DNA of 64,000 nt, taken from the NCBI GenBank assembly GCA_961205875.1, contig OY540810.1, forward strand, positions 34,224,001 to 34,288,000, written 5' to 3'. Position numbers and translations under genes: made by a program. This stretch comes from Sialis fuliginosa. Its lineage: Eukaryota; Arthropoda; Insecta; Megaloptera; Sialidae. The notes under the pieces were generated by a model, which worked only from the letters and a program-made list of their open reading frames with translations, searched no databases and was not told where the DNA came from. Positions 45,504 to 56,281 of this stretch are shown here, piece by piece (within the stretch, counting starts at the first letter, position 1; each line of letters begins with the position of its first letter).

Positions 45504-45700
45504 CAGTAGTTCTTAAAGGGTCCGCTAACTTTTACCAAGGGTCCGTGAAACATGTTTGGCATAAATTAAAGTACTTTCTATTTACCAGTGATTAATTAGT
45601 ATTTATCGACCATCTTTGTTTTTCTATACGGGTGAGGGGCTCCTTGCAAAATAATTATTCAAAAGGGGGTTTCTAGACCATATAAATTTAAGAACCGCTG
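45504..45700. mobile_element. hAT-type miniature element (197 bp), perfect 8-bp duplication
   Basis: CACTACAT flanks it on both sides (45496-45503 and 45701-45708). The left tip is CAGTAGTTCTTAAAGGGTCC and the right tip, reverse-complemented, CAGCGGTTCTTAAATTTATA, the widespread CAGNGGTTCTTAA type of hAT end. Non-coding. Confidence 0.95.
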
Positions 45701-45708
45701 CACTACAT

Positions 45709-46516
45709 GATACAATTTGCTATATGCCCTCATATAACTATTGCAAAACGTCACTGCATTAACACACTCCTATTTGCGAGTGTGTATGTGTGTCTGTGTG
45801 ACGTGTGATGGATCGTTCGCATGGCTGCCGGTAAAATGTAAACACATCGTATTCGCAGGTGAAAATTACTCATTGTTATCTGATTGAAATCAGCGTAGAT
45901 TGATTTATACATTGGAAATCTTTGTGTTAGATATGAATTATTATTGCAGTTCACAGCTTATGTCTTAATTGTTCGTTATCGTTATGTGTTTTTAAAACAA
46001 AAACGCATATGGTAATATTATAATAGTGAATGTTCATAATATAGTACTTGTCTCTTTTTATATTTTATTTCAAAGTCATCTAGCTGTATTATTTTTTGTA
46101 TTGAAGAAGTTTTTGAATAACATTTTATAGTATGATGAAACATAATTAATTGTATGAAACTAAATCAAAAGTCTATGTAACGTTCTCGGTATTTGTCATC
46201 CTTAATAAGTGTTAGGTACTTTTAATTATTTTCTATGTCAGTTATTCAATAAAATATTATTTCTCGATTAAAAAAATGATATTCAAGATGTCCATTTGTC
46301 ATTGTATTTATGATATTTACAATAAATAATATTTAAAATACACATTATTTTGGGTAGTTTTAACCTTTTATATTTCCACTCTTCGATTCTGAAAACTGTT
46401 TTTTTTTTATATATATAAAATTCTGTAGTAAAAACTAAGTACATAGTTTTATTGCATTTGTAGTCAGTTAAAGGAACTTAAAAAACAGTGAAAACATTTT
46501 CTGTACTTATATGAAA
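45709..46516. other. AT-rich DNA without a recognised feature
   Basis: No repeat or exon supported. The minus-strand frame at 45751-45954 is not recognisable. Confidence 0.45.
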
Positions 46517-46741
46517 AGGTGAGTTCCAAAACTCGTTCGTTCCATTTTTAAAAATAATCGAGATACAGTGGATTTTGAAAGAATTCTTTCATATTGTAAG
46601 GTCGCGTCAATTATAATATGATTGAGCGACTTTTGCTCAAAACTGATATTACCATATAAAAGAATTCAAAAAAATTATTAAAAAATTCACTGCATCTCGA
46701 TTATTTTTTAAAATGGAACTAACTAGTTTTGGAGTTCACCT
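46517..46741. mobile_element. Inverted-repeat miniature element (225 bp)
   Basis: The left tip AGGTGAGTTCCAAAACTCGT is matched from the right by AGGTGAACTCCAAAACTAGT. Pairing continues through ATAATCGAGATACAGTG and its counterpart, and again through a GGTCGCG/CGACTTTTGCTC zone near the centre. No clear target duplication, so superfamily is open. Confidence 0.7.
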
Positions 46742-46994
46742 CTTAAAAGTTATACTATGTTAAATTAGTTAAATGTAAAATGTTAGGATATACGTTTTCA
46801 ACATATTGAAGAATAAATAAAATATTGAACTTCTTAAATTCATATTAATTTTAGTTCATTAAAATAAAAAATATTACAAAAAGTATTTTACGCTAATTTA
46901 ACAAACATTTTAATATACATCTTAACACATAACACCTTACTTAAAAATACACTTTCCATGATCATACTAGTTATTTTCAAGTTATTTAAGGTGT

Positions 46995-47345
46995 TAAGTA
47001 AAGAAATTACCGTGTTTATTCACTACAAAGCGTGAAGAAATGTTGACAGAATATGTTGTCGCAACCGGCATCGGCATTTAAAAACGACTTGGATTCCGTA
47101 CGGTCTGAATCATTAACATGGAGATGGTACACTTGTTCCGTTATATCTATAATAGGCCCAGTTTCAGTTTCGTAGGAAAGGTTCTAGGTACGTGAGTGTT
47201 TGTATTAGGTATACAAACGCACGCTTGGAAATACTACAAGTAACGGGAGCTGCTACTTTTACTACAGATTATATCAGAGCGTATCAATATTTTGGTAGTG
47301 GAATTTGTACTGGACTGATCTGTCGTATAAACGAAGAAAATTTGA
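46995..47345 (+). other. GC-balanced block with a possible short coding exon at 47118-47187
   Basis: ATG at 47118 opens MEMVHLFRYIYNRPSFSFVGKVL, which meets CTAG followed by GTACGT (donor at 47188); without splicing the frame stops two codons later. A second short frame, 47192-47440, follows. The block is more balanced than its flanks (CAACCGGCATCGGC). Neither peptide is recognised. A conserved non-coding element is an alternative. Confidence 0.2.
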
Positions 47346-47404
47346 ACTCGAAGTTTTTGATTTTTTTAACTGAATTAATAATAAGGTGCTGGCATATGAC
47401 TCCA

Positions 47405-47860
47405 ATAATGGCTATTTTTAAATTAAATGTACTGAATTAGAAATATTTGATGATATTTGATTACTACATTTTGTTAACATTAATCTACATATATACATTT
47501 AACTGTCTTACTATATAATAGGTGTCAAAATCGTGGACATTTAAACTAATTATTAGTATAATTTACTAATTAATTATTATATAGCAACTGCTTTACATTG
47601 TTTCAAATTTGACGGTTCTTTCTTTAATATCTTTTGTGTCGTAGTACTTATCATTGTGTAATCATTAGCAAGTGTCCATCACTACGTGCTCATTACTGGT
47701 TTTACTTTATCCATTACTGAAGAAAATCATACACAAAATAAAAGGCTATAGTTTAAACAACAAACTATATTTGCGGACTTTGGTAATTAAATTGATTAAA
47801 TAATGAGTTACTTATTTTATTAGTAACATGAGCTCATGAGAATTAAAAAAAAACACTGTT
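47405..47860 (+). repeat. Dispersed direct repeat, copy 1 (about 430-bp shared unit)
   Basis: Shares with 52246-52680, in order, TTAGAAATATTT, TGATATTTGATTACT, GGTGTCAAAAT(C/G)GTGGACAT, CTGCTTTACATTGTTTCAAA, GTACTTATCATT, ATTACTGGTTTTACTT and TTTGGTAATTAAATTGATT. No transposon tips are visible, so it may be part of a longer element or an old segmental duplication. Confidence 0.8.
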
Positions 47861-47885
47861 TTATTTATTTAAATAGTTTTTTATG

Positions 47886-48480
47886 TCAGAGGTAAAACGC
47901 AGTAATGCAGAATAAAAATTCAGTTTTATTTCAGTGTATTTAATTGAAATCAAAATAAAAGTTAGTAATACAATAATTTTTGTCTAATGAGTACCGAATT
48001 ACAAAATTTTAAATAGTAATTAACATTTATTGATCTTTATTGAACACATCACGAAAAATTAATTTTTATGACATTTATGTTAGTAATTATAAAGTAATTG
48101 AAGAATATGGATCTTGGCTTCTGGGTGTAAGTCGCTTCCATTTGGTCGTGTTATCGGCATAAAGTGCACTTTTAGAAGAGCCCTGAAAATGTCCACTGCA
48201 ATGTGTGACGAAACGTTGGCCGATAACACAACGCGGCTTACACCCAGAAGCCACGATCCATATCAAGATCATCGCAGAAAAAATAAACAATTTATTGTAT
48301 TATTTATTTGAAGTAAATAATTTTTGAAAACTGTCTTTTCGAAATTATAAGAACGTGGAATGATAGTGAATATTGTACGTATATTTTTAAGTGGATATAA
48401 GCAGTATAGTTACATAGTTACTGCTTTTTATATTCATGAAAAGCAACTAATTTGATATATTCGATAAACTTATGTTTTAT
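47886..48480 (-). repeat. Truncated copy of the 7992-8901 element, interrupted by a foldback insertion
   Basis: Read on the minus strand it follows 8100-8580: TATATCCACTTAAAAATATA, ACGTACAATATTCACTATCA, TCTTATAATTTCGAAAAGAC, and on to CAGAATAAAAA and ACCTCTGAC. Both outer tips are absent. Homology is broken between about 48104 and 48277 by the foldback unit, where the other copy instead has a short A/T-rich segment. Confidence 0.8.
48107..48262 (+). mobile_element. Foldback insertion carrying a hammerhead-like hairpin motif
   Basis: Arms ATGGATCTTGGCTTCTGGGT... (48107-48160) and ...ACCCAGAAGCCACGATCCAT (48217-48261) pair over about 45 bp with small bulges, including GTGTTATCGGC against GCCGATAACAC. 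The loop holds CCCTGAAAATGTCC, then GTGTGACGAAACGTTGGCC. CTGAAAA corresponds to the hammerhead CTGANGA box (G8 replaced) and GACGAAACGTT to its second half with a very short stem III. Part of the right arm recurs at 62818-62860. The mirrored frames on both strands here (48087-48311) are due to the foldback. Confidence 0.75.
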
Positions 48481-51195
48481 AAAAATCATAATGAATTATG
48501 TTTTACATAAGTATTCCGTATCGAGGGGATTTATCACGAAAAAGATCTCAAGACTGTTTTATAATTAACTCGTGTACGTCGTCTATCTAAACAGTGCGTA
48601 ACGTCTACCCTCGTTGACGACCCCTTGTTGGGTGAAAGATGGAGGGATACAAGGCGGAAATTAATTTATATAAAAAATTAAATCGTTATCCTGGAAGTTA
48701 ATTTAAACAATATTACATCGCAGTTATATTTGCGATTTTTAAACGCGTTTTAAAATGATATTAAATTACCTATAATGTTTATATTACTGGGGTTTAGTCT
48801 TTCGTGGTTTATTTAATAAATAAACTTACTCATTTGATTTTGTATGGTTTAATTGTCAACATGATATATTTTTTATACAATACAATTAGTTAGGTAATAA
48901 AATAAAATAATTACAGTAGTTATAGTATATGCACCTTACACTAGGAAAGATAAAGGACAAATAACACATAACCTAGCGTTGTTACCATATCGCTCCACGA
49001 GTCATTGGCGTACCATTCAGATTTTAAAATAAATATTAATTGTTTTGAATTATAAAATTAAATTAATAATAAATGTTTTATATTGTCTTTAAATGTATTT
49101 CAGTGATAATTGATTAACGGAGAAAACTATCATCTCTCATACATACTAAATTTAATTGTAATTTAAAGTATATTTGCATATTATAAATTTTCAACTGACG
49201 CCTCTGGGATAATATGCGATTTTGACAATTAAAAAAAGATGACCGCCGACAAATTTTGGTAACTCTTTCATATACGGTCTAGCATTGGTTGTTATGTATC
49301 CATAGTCTTTCCTAATCTAAGATATGCACACTTAGACCACACACGAAGATAGTCTTATATCATAAGAAATAGTACTAACGTGATTGTGATCGAGAAAAGT
49401 TTCGGTCCTGTGTGAATTTTTAAATTTTTAAATTAATTTCTAATATAGAAAAGTTTTATTAATTATTGATAATTCGTTAAAACTTAGTAGATCTAAATAG
49501 CAACGACTTATAAATGAAGTTGATATCTTCTCGTCAAAATTTAACACGGTCTCGTCTCAGTAAAATTCCAGTGGTATCGTCTCGTCTGAATTTAAGCCAA
49601 TCTTGGCTCGGTGTTCTACAACTGCTTCGCATCGAAACGAATGTCTAATAATAATTAAATAATATCTATAAGATTTGTCTTAATAAGAACTACAATTTAT
49701 GGCATTGTCTTTAATTATGTACAAATTATTATCAAATTAAAATATTCCCATGTCATTTAATAGATGTTTACATAATAATTTTTCACATATTATTACTCAC
49801 ATTAAATTATTAAACATCTCTATGGATTTATAAAATATGTCGACAAGTCATTTGAATATACATATATAGAAAATATATACATTTTTCAAAAACATTGCCA
49901 CCTAACGGTGAAATAATCAACTATAAGTGAAATATCATGATGAATCATAAGTTGACAATTATATCTATTTTAGGAAATATATTTGGGTACTTAAAGATTT
50001 TGAATATTTCATAAGCATTATTTAAATTGATTCCTCAAGCAAAAATATTTTTCTGACATAATCAAAAACGATATGGTTATAATCTAATGTAAACCCATCT
50101 AATAGCTCGCCTTGGAGCCTAAATATTCAACTGTATTTATCTGAGGCTCAGTAGACCAATCTGAATGAGACAATGCGTTTTAAAATTATTTTTTACATGA
50201 TTAATCAAATTCTTTTCATAATACTAATAAGTTAAAAATATGTATGGTTTAAGATAAGCGTGAAATACATGGGAATTTCCTAAACGGTAAGAGATACAGA
50301 TTTCGTTAAATGAGATGTATTATTTATAAGGAACGGATGAGTATTACTGCATCAATAAATATTAATAATTCAATGTGGTTCAGGCGGTATACCCAAACAT
50401 CTGAAAATTCGGAATTTATTTAAATGCCTATACCTTTTTTGTCAAAGTAGATAGGTACTTGTTGATTGCGTTTTCTTAAACCACTTTCTGTGTAGAATTG
50501 ATTGGTGTATTTAGAATTTTTATATCACTTTTAGTTTCCGAGTTACAAGTCCTTATTTTAGTTTTTCTTATGGGCCATTTTTGAATGTATTTTTTACTCT
50601 ACTTGACAACAATATGTTATATATATTTATTCTTTTTTCTTTGTACTTATTTGGTACTAACTTTCAATTTTAATTATTTTTTGCATATAACTCAAGATTA
50701 ACTCCAAAAAAGAACAACCACAAATTGTATTGCTAAACTCAAGATATAATAGTTTAGTAATTATTATAAATTTACATGGAAAGAGCTTTTGGATTTTATA
50801 ATAATAAATGGGTCTGTAAATAAACAGAATTTAGGTTCGTGGGAATTTGAAACCCCAGAAATATATGTGATTGTTGTGGGTATAATTGAGCCGTACTTTT
50901 TTTAAGGATAAAATGAGAAATTGTGTAATCGTTAATGGCGAGCGTTACAGGACCATAAAATGGGACTTTATTCTACCAGAGATAGAGCGTTTGCAAGTAT
51001 TGGAGAATGTCATAAAAACAGTTACAATTTGCTAGCGCTGCACAGAAAGACATTCATTGGATGTTATTTTTAAAATTTCATTTTTATTAAATAAAATTGA
51101 ATTATATGTATTTTCCAATTTTCGCTATGAGTGAATTTATACGACATACTATATTTATAAAAACATAATTTTTATTATTTACTTTGTGGAGGACG
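48481..51195. other. AT-rich DNA with a small tandem repeat
   Basis: The only distinct structure is the 26-bp tandem at 49522-49598. A balanced patch at about 48590-48660 (CTACCCTCGTTGACGACCCC) lacks a frame or motif that I can name. Confidence 0.4.
49522..49598 (+). repeat. Degenerate tandem repeat, three units of about 26 bp
   Basis: GATATCTTCTCGTCAAAATT, GGTCTCGTCTCAGTAAAATT and GGTATCGTCTCGTCTGAATT start successive units of 25-26 bp. A partial fourth unit may follow with TCTTGGCTCGG. Confidence 0.6.
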
Positions 51196-51352
51196 ATTAT
51201 TGGTCGATCCACACTATCGAGCCGGTCTCGGTTTTGTCTTGCTCCAATCAAATATAAATAAACAATAAACCCTGAAATAATTCACATTATATCGCACCGA
51301 GACAGAATACTATACTGAATATTTAACTGGAGCGAGACCGGATCGACCCTAA
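51196..51352. mobile_element. Small inverted-repeat element (about 155 bp)
   Basis: GGTCGATCC on the left pairs with GGATCGACC on the right. CGGTCTCG and TCTTGCTCCAATCAAATAT pair with ATATTTAACTGGAGCGAGAC. The left arm carries about 12 extra bases. Non-coding, class unknown. Confidence 0.6.
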
Positions 51353-52245
51353 CTGCGTTTATTTGAACCAAATTTTATATTCAATAATTGATTAGGAAAT
51401 GTATGCTATTTATCCACAGAATGATGAGCGAATTATAAAAAAATTGCAACACTGTTGAATGAGAATCTTCAAAATAAAACTTTTAATCTGTTACCATTAA
51501 ATTCTAAACTTTTTTTAATTCTTATTTTCAATTTCTCATATTCTATTATAAAGACGTTATTTTTCCAATTATTAATTTAAAAGTTTTGAAATTTCTCTCA
51601 ATTTCGTAAAGGGTAAATACATTTCGGAAATATTAAAACATTTTCATTAAACTAAATATTTTTCCTGTTATTGGATTGCAATTTCACCCAAATTGGCTCC
51701 TGTAAATCACGGTTTTTCTTTCATCGCCAGTATGTACGGAATTTTTTTTGAACGTAAATTTTTCTAATTTATGCCTTTTTCGAAACATTCTGTTCTACGA
51801 TCTTTTTCTCAAGAAAAAATAGTACAAAATATTTTCTAACACACGAGCCCATTCAGAGTGCAATACTGAGCCTCAAAATTACCAAGATGATACTGCTCTG
51901 AAGGAATTATGAAGAACGATACTTAAATTATAGTTTGGCCAAACGATGAGTGGTACTTCAGGTAGATGATGGATTACGTTCTTTTATGCAGTATATCATT
52001 ATTAAATCAAATCTTGTTGGGTCAGGTCAATGTAATATTTTGAGTAGGTATGCATTTGTGTTCAACGCCACGATTTTAATTTTTATCTCTCTTGTATTAG
52101 AAACTTTAAGAGTGAAACTGAAATATGTTTCGAAATTTTTAAATAATTCAGTATCAAAATTGGTTATATATTTTATTTTATTTGACATTTCAGCACCGAT
52201 TTATTAAAATAACTAATGTACTGGCACCAGTCTTAGATTATACCC
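51353..52245. other. AT-rich DNA without a recognised feature
   Basis: The 85-codon frame at 51950-52207 is hydrophobic at its end but matches nothing that I know; no splice or promoter support. Confidence 0.4.
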
Positions 52246-52680
52246 CAGTGTTGGACTTTTGTTTAAGTAAATGTACTAAATTAGAAATATTTTTTGATAT
52301 TTGATTACTGCTATTACTGAATCATAATCTATAGACACTTAACTGTAAAAGAACTTAATTTGGTGACAATCGCCCAATGGGTGTCAAAATGGTGGACATT
52401 TAAATTAATTATTAGTGTAATCTATTAAATATAAATTATTATATTATCATAGTATCTGCTTTACATTGTTTCAAATTTTACGATTCTTTTTTTATAATTT
52501 TTGTGTCATAGTACTTATCATTTTGTAATTATTACTGGTTTTACTTAACCATTGCTAAAGAAATAAAAAGTTATAATTTAAAAAATAAACAATATTTGCC
52601 GATTTTGGTAATTAAATTGATTTAATAAAGAGGTACTTGTTTTATTAGTAATATGAGTTCAAAAAGTTACAAAAAAAAGC
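52246..52680 (+). repeat. Dispersed direct repeat, copy 2
   Basis: Collinear with 47405-47860 but diverged and with small insertions and deletions, for example about 30 extra bases before GGGTGTCAAAATGGTGGACA. Both copies lie in the same orientation about 4.8 kb apart. Confidence 0.8.
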
Positions 52681-53340
52681 CTATCAATCCCAAAAAAACA
52701 TTATACCTAGCTCTTAAAGCAACCAGTACCTTATCGAAATGTATTTTATTATATTTAGATAGAAGTACATAAATTAAATAAATGCTCATGATAAAATAAT
52801 CCTTTTAAAACTTTTTAATGCTGGGATTTTGGCAATGTTGCGTTTTTGTGGTCATACAGTAGACCATTTCAAAGCTTTTATCTATAAAAGAAGAACACTG
52901 ACAGTAGGTTATTATTATCATTGTGCACATAATTCATATTAATAGAAAGTATAAAGGAACGGTATATTTTATTGCTTTGAAGAATGATATTCACATTTTT
53001 CCACAGACAATGATAATTTTTTTTTGTAAAGTTTCTATTTTATTTATAAATTCTTGTAATTTTTTTTTAAAATCTGTTCTACATTTACATTTAGAACACG
53101 CATTACTTTTTTATGTGGTAATGAATAGTTTTTTGCTTGTCTGTTTGTTTATTAAGTATGTTCAGAATTATTATAGTTACCTATCATTGTTTTAAAGATA
53201 ATTGTAATTGAGCTATCTGCTGTAGTTATAAGAAATGTATAAGAAAATATAAAAAGTTTTATTTGCGATGATATTACTAGAAAACGGAAAAAGTGTTGTT
53301 TCTTAGTCACATAATTTTCCAGACTGGAATTATTAGGTTC
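52681..53340. other. AT-rich DNA without a recognised feature
   Basis: The 90-codon frame at 52923-53195 is composed mainly of F, I, L and Y codons from A/T runs and is not a credible gene. Confidence 0.45.
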
Positions 53341-53378
53341 CTGATAAAGACTTCATGTGAAGTCGAAACACGTGTCGA
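53341..53378 (+). ncRNA. Hammerhead-like hairpin motif (probably inactive)
   Basis: CTGATAAAGACTTCATGTGA is followed by AGTCGAAACACGTGTCG. GACTTC and GAAGTC form a perfect 6-bp stem with an ATGT loop, then GAAAC, a self-complementary ACACGTGT that could act as a very short stem III, and a C at the expected cleavage position. Against activity, the core G of CTGATGA is A here and one extra A precedes stem II. Stem I pairing is weak. It is best read as a relic or a look-alike. Confidence 0.3.
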
Positions 53379-53379
53379 T

Positions 53380-54950
53380 TGTAGATAAGGTGCATATTTA
53401 GTTTAAGTGCGATAGTATATTTAATTAATCTTGTCTTTAAATGAAATTTATAAACAAAAAACACCTTGTTTGTAATGAGTACTAAGAAATGAATTAAGTA
53501 TTAAATACAAGTTATTTTCGATTGACGAAAATAAGTAGCAATTATAAAATATACGTGAAGAAAATTATAGCTGAAAAATGAGTAATATATATATTTAATA
53601 ATCGTACCAATCAGAAAGAAAACTGGCATGTTATATAAATAACATAGCAATAAAAGCTAATAAAGGTAGTTAAATAAAAAAAACCTGAATAGTTGTACCG
53701 TTAGTCTTTATAATTTTTTATATTACTCGTGCTTGAATCTAGAATCTAGAGGATGTTGATTTTATGCTGTGTTATCTTTTGTTGCCACTTCGTCATCGAT
53801 AAATTCTTAGACTATTATCAGTGCCGTAGAAAAATTGAACTGTTTATAACAGAAATATCGATCTGATACAGTCGACTGGTATTTTTTAATCTCTACAATG
53901 ATTCAGGAGATATTTAAGTTGAGATCTAATTTGATTCGTGCAAGCTTTAAGATTGAAAGCAACTCTTAGTTTTTGGATATAAGCTATACTTTATTCTGGT
54001 TATTAAATTAGTCGATAAATATATAAAATTAAAATAAAGTTATTTTAAAATTGCTCTTTTCAGTATCCATTACAATGTATGCCAAAACGTTGGTGAACTA
54101 TAATTTCTTAACGTTAAAATTGTAATATTTTATAAAAAAAAAATAACACAAAATTTCATCTATAAATCAAAAAATCACACATAAAATTCCGAACGAACGT
54201 TATATTTCTGTTCAATATTACTTGTTTAAAAGTGAAAAAAAGTTAAGAAATACAATTTTGTTGTTTGGCTATTTTAATATGGAAGAATTAAATTTAATAT
54301 TATATGCTTGTTAGCCTTATCTATGATGTCTGTTTTGCAAGAGTTATTTAAAAAAATATCCACTGTAAGTTTCGGCGAATCACCTGACAAATTTTTTTAA
54401 TCATTTTAATAAAAAAAAAAAAAAAATTATTAATAATTTTTGGACGCCTCTGTATTAATAGGTTGTTATCGATTTTAAGAATTGATTCAAGATGATACTC
54501 TCATTGTCAGTTGCTGCAAGAATTCAAGTGTACTTAATTATAAATGGTCGTGATGAAAAGAGACTTTTTTTTGAAGTGATATGAATCAAAATAAAAATGA
54601 TTCGTTTAAATACATTGTTAGAGATGCGTTGTTATATTTTTATCGTACAGCCGTATGAAGATAACTGTCGTGAGAACTTAAATACAATTATAGTTTGACC
54701 AAAGTTAATTTCTGAGAGTTGTTTTAATGAACTTTTAAATATTGACAATGTAAATGCATTTGTATCTAACCTTATACTTTTCAAATAACCATTAATTTTA
54801 GTACATGTTGCACCTAATTTGGTTGTACATTTTTTGTTTTTACGCTTTAAATGACCTGACCTACACTCATTAGCAAAATTTAAGGATTGTCTATAGATCA
54901 AAGAAGAAGTTTTAAATATTTGATTGATTAATTTCTGAAAAAAATTATAT
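53380..54950. other. AT-rich DNA with one hammerhead-like word at 54072-54096
   Basis: ACAATGTATGCCAAAACGTTGG at about 54072 (shown in part as GCCAAAACGTTGG) resembles GTGTGACGAAACGTTGG of the 48107 insertion. The minus-strand frame at 54632-54901 (89 codons) is not recognisable. Confidence 0.4.
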
Positions 54951-56040
54951 CTAGTGGCGTAACAAGGGTTTTTATAGGGGGGGGAGTTTTATTGACGGGC
55001 TATTGACATATAACATATAGGTATATTACATTTGACTGGTTATAACTACGGGGTGCTTCTCCCATGTTGATTTCACAACTTTATATGGTTTTAATTTAAA
55101 AAAATATACTGTATGTTATAATACCTATGTAGTAGTTATCTTAAAATTCAACGTATGTGTATGGCTTTCAAATTTGTTTTTATAAAAAATCACAATAATA
55201 TTCAATCAGGCGTACCATTAGTTTATTATTTGAAATAGGTATTATATATTTTTTAAAATAAAAATCTAATTTTCTGATTAAAATTAATATTATTCCAACG
55301 TTTAGAAACTTGACTCCAAACAACTTGAAATTTTATTTATTTATTTTGATTTTACAAGGCCTATGACTATTAATTTGCAAATTCACTAATCGTGATGTTA
55401 ATTTGAATTGTGTTTTAAAGTTATGTCAACATTATCTGTTAATTGCTATGTGCCGTTATTTAAATACTTTAAGTTGGAGACGCTCATTTATCAAACAAGT
55501 AAAAAAAACTTTGAGTGGTGTGAGAATATCTATGGATAATATTTCACTTTTTAATATTTTTACTTATACTTTTTTTGTATTATAATCATACATATTGACT
55601 ACTTTCGCTATATATATGAATAGGTACCTGCATACATACTTACAATTTCATTGGTGACATTCTTGAACGTATAATGACTTTCTTGTATTAATTTAATGAA
55701 ATCAAATAATCTATGTATATTTATATTTTAAGTATACATATTATTAAATAATAGCCCGACCGCGGTTTTTCCTGGTTGACTTTGTTTTTTTATGAACATT
55801 TTTATAATTTATAAAATCTAATACCATCTGTACTGTTACTTTGGAACATTTTTTACCCCTTCACAAGATGTTTTTATTTTATTTTAACAGTAGAGTATTT
55901 TGAATAAAACTTACCTTTAAAATATAATTAATAAGATAAAATAATAATATTATATACAATATTCATTAATATAAGTAGTTATACAGATAAACGATTAAAA
56001 AAAAGTGGTATCCCCCCCCCCAGGAGTTAAATTACAGAAA
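54951..56040. mobile_element. Possible large, decayed hAT-like element, only the left tip legible
   Basis: CTAGTGGCGTAACAAGGGTT with a following G-run (54953-54986) is a hAT-like left tip. A C-run with CCCCAGGAGTT at about 56013-56027 might be the damaged opposite side. No target duplication was found, so the boundary is a guess. Between them the DNA is AT-rich and non-coding. Confidence 0.25.
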
Positions 56041-56063
56041 ATCCCATCATAGAGGGTGCTTAC

Positions 56064-56281
56064 ATAGCCAGGTAAGCATGCAAAACATGCCATTGTATAG
56101 ATTTGGCTTGATTCACACTATTATGTAACTTTCAACCTGACTAAATATTAGGTTCCAAAAATTTAGTTTTCGAAAAACAATTTTTTTCAATTAAAATTTT
56201 TTTTGGAAACTAATGGTTGAAAGTTACATAGAATTCGATCAGCCAAATCTATGCATGTTTTGCATGCTTACCCAGCTATAG
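56064..56281. mobile_element. Inverted-repeat miniature element (about 218 bp)
   Basis: AGCCAGGTAAGCATGCAAAA on the left is mirrored by TTTTGCATGCTTACCCAGCT on the right. Further in, TAGATTTGGCTTGATTC pairs with GATCAGCCAAATCTA and TATGTAACTTTCAACC pairs with GGTTGAAAGTTACATA. The arms of about 70 bp are separated by an A/T-rich loop. Class unassigned. Confidence 0.75.

Noticed and set aside
48087..48311. Overlapping 65- and 67-codon frames with near-identical peptides on opposite strands
   Set aside because: They are the two arms of the foldback element read on each strand, not proteins.
52923..53195. 90-codon hydrophobic frame resembling a membrane protein
   Set aside because: The residues follow from T-rich codons in AT-rich DNA; no start context, signal or conservation argument.
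53341..53378. Active hammerhead ribozyme
   Set aside because: The essential core G is A and an extra base precedes stem II, with poor stem I; retained only as a hammerhead-like motif.
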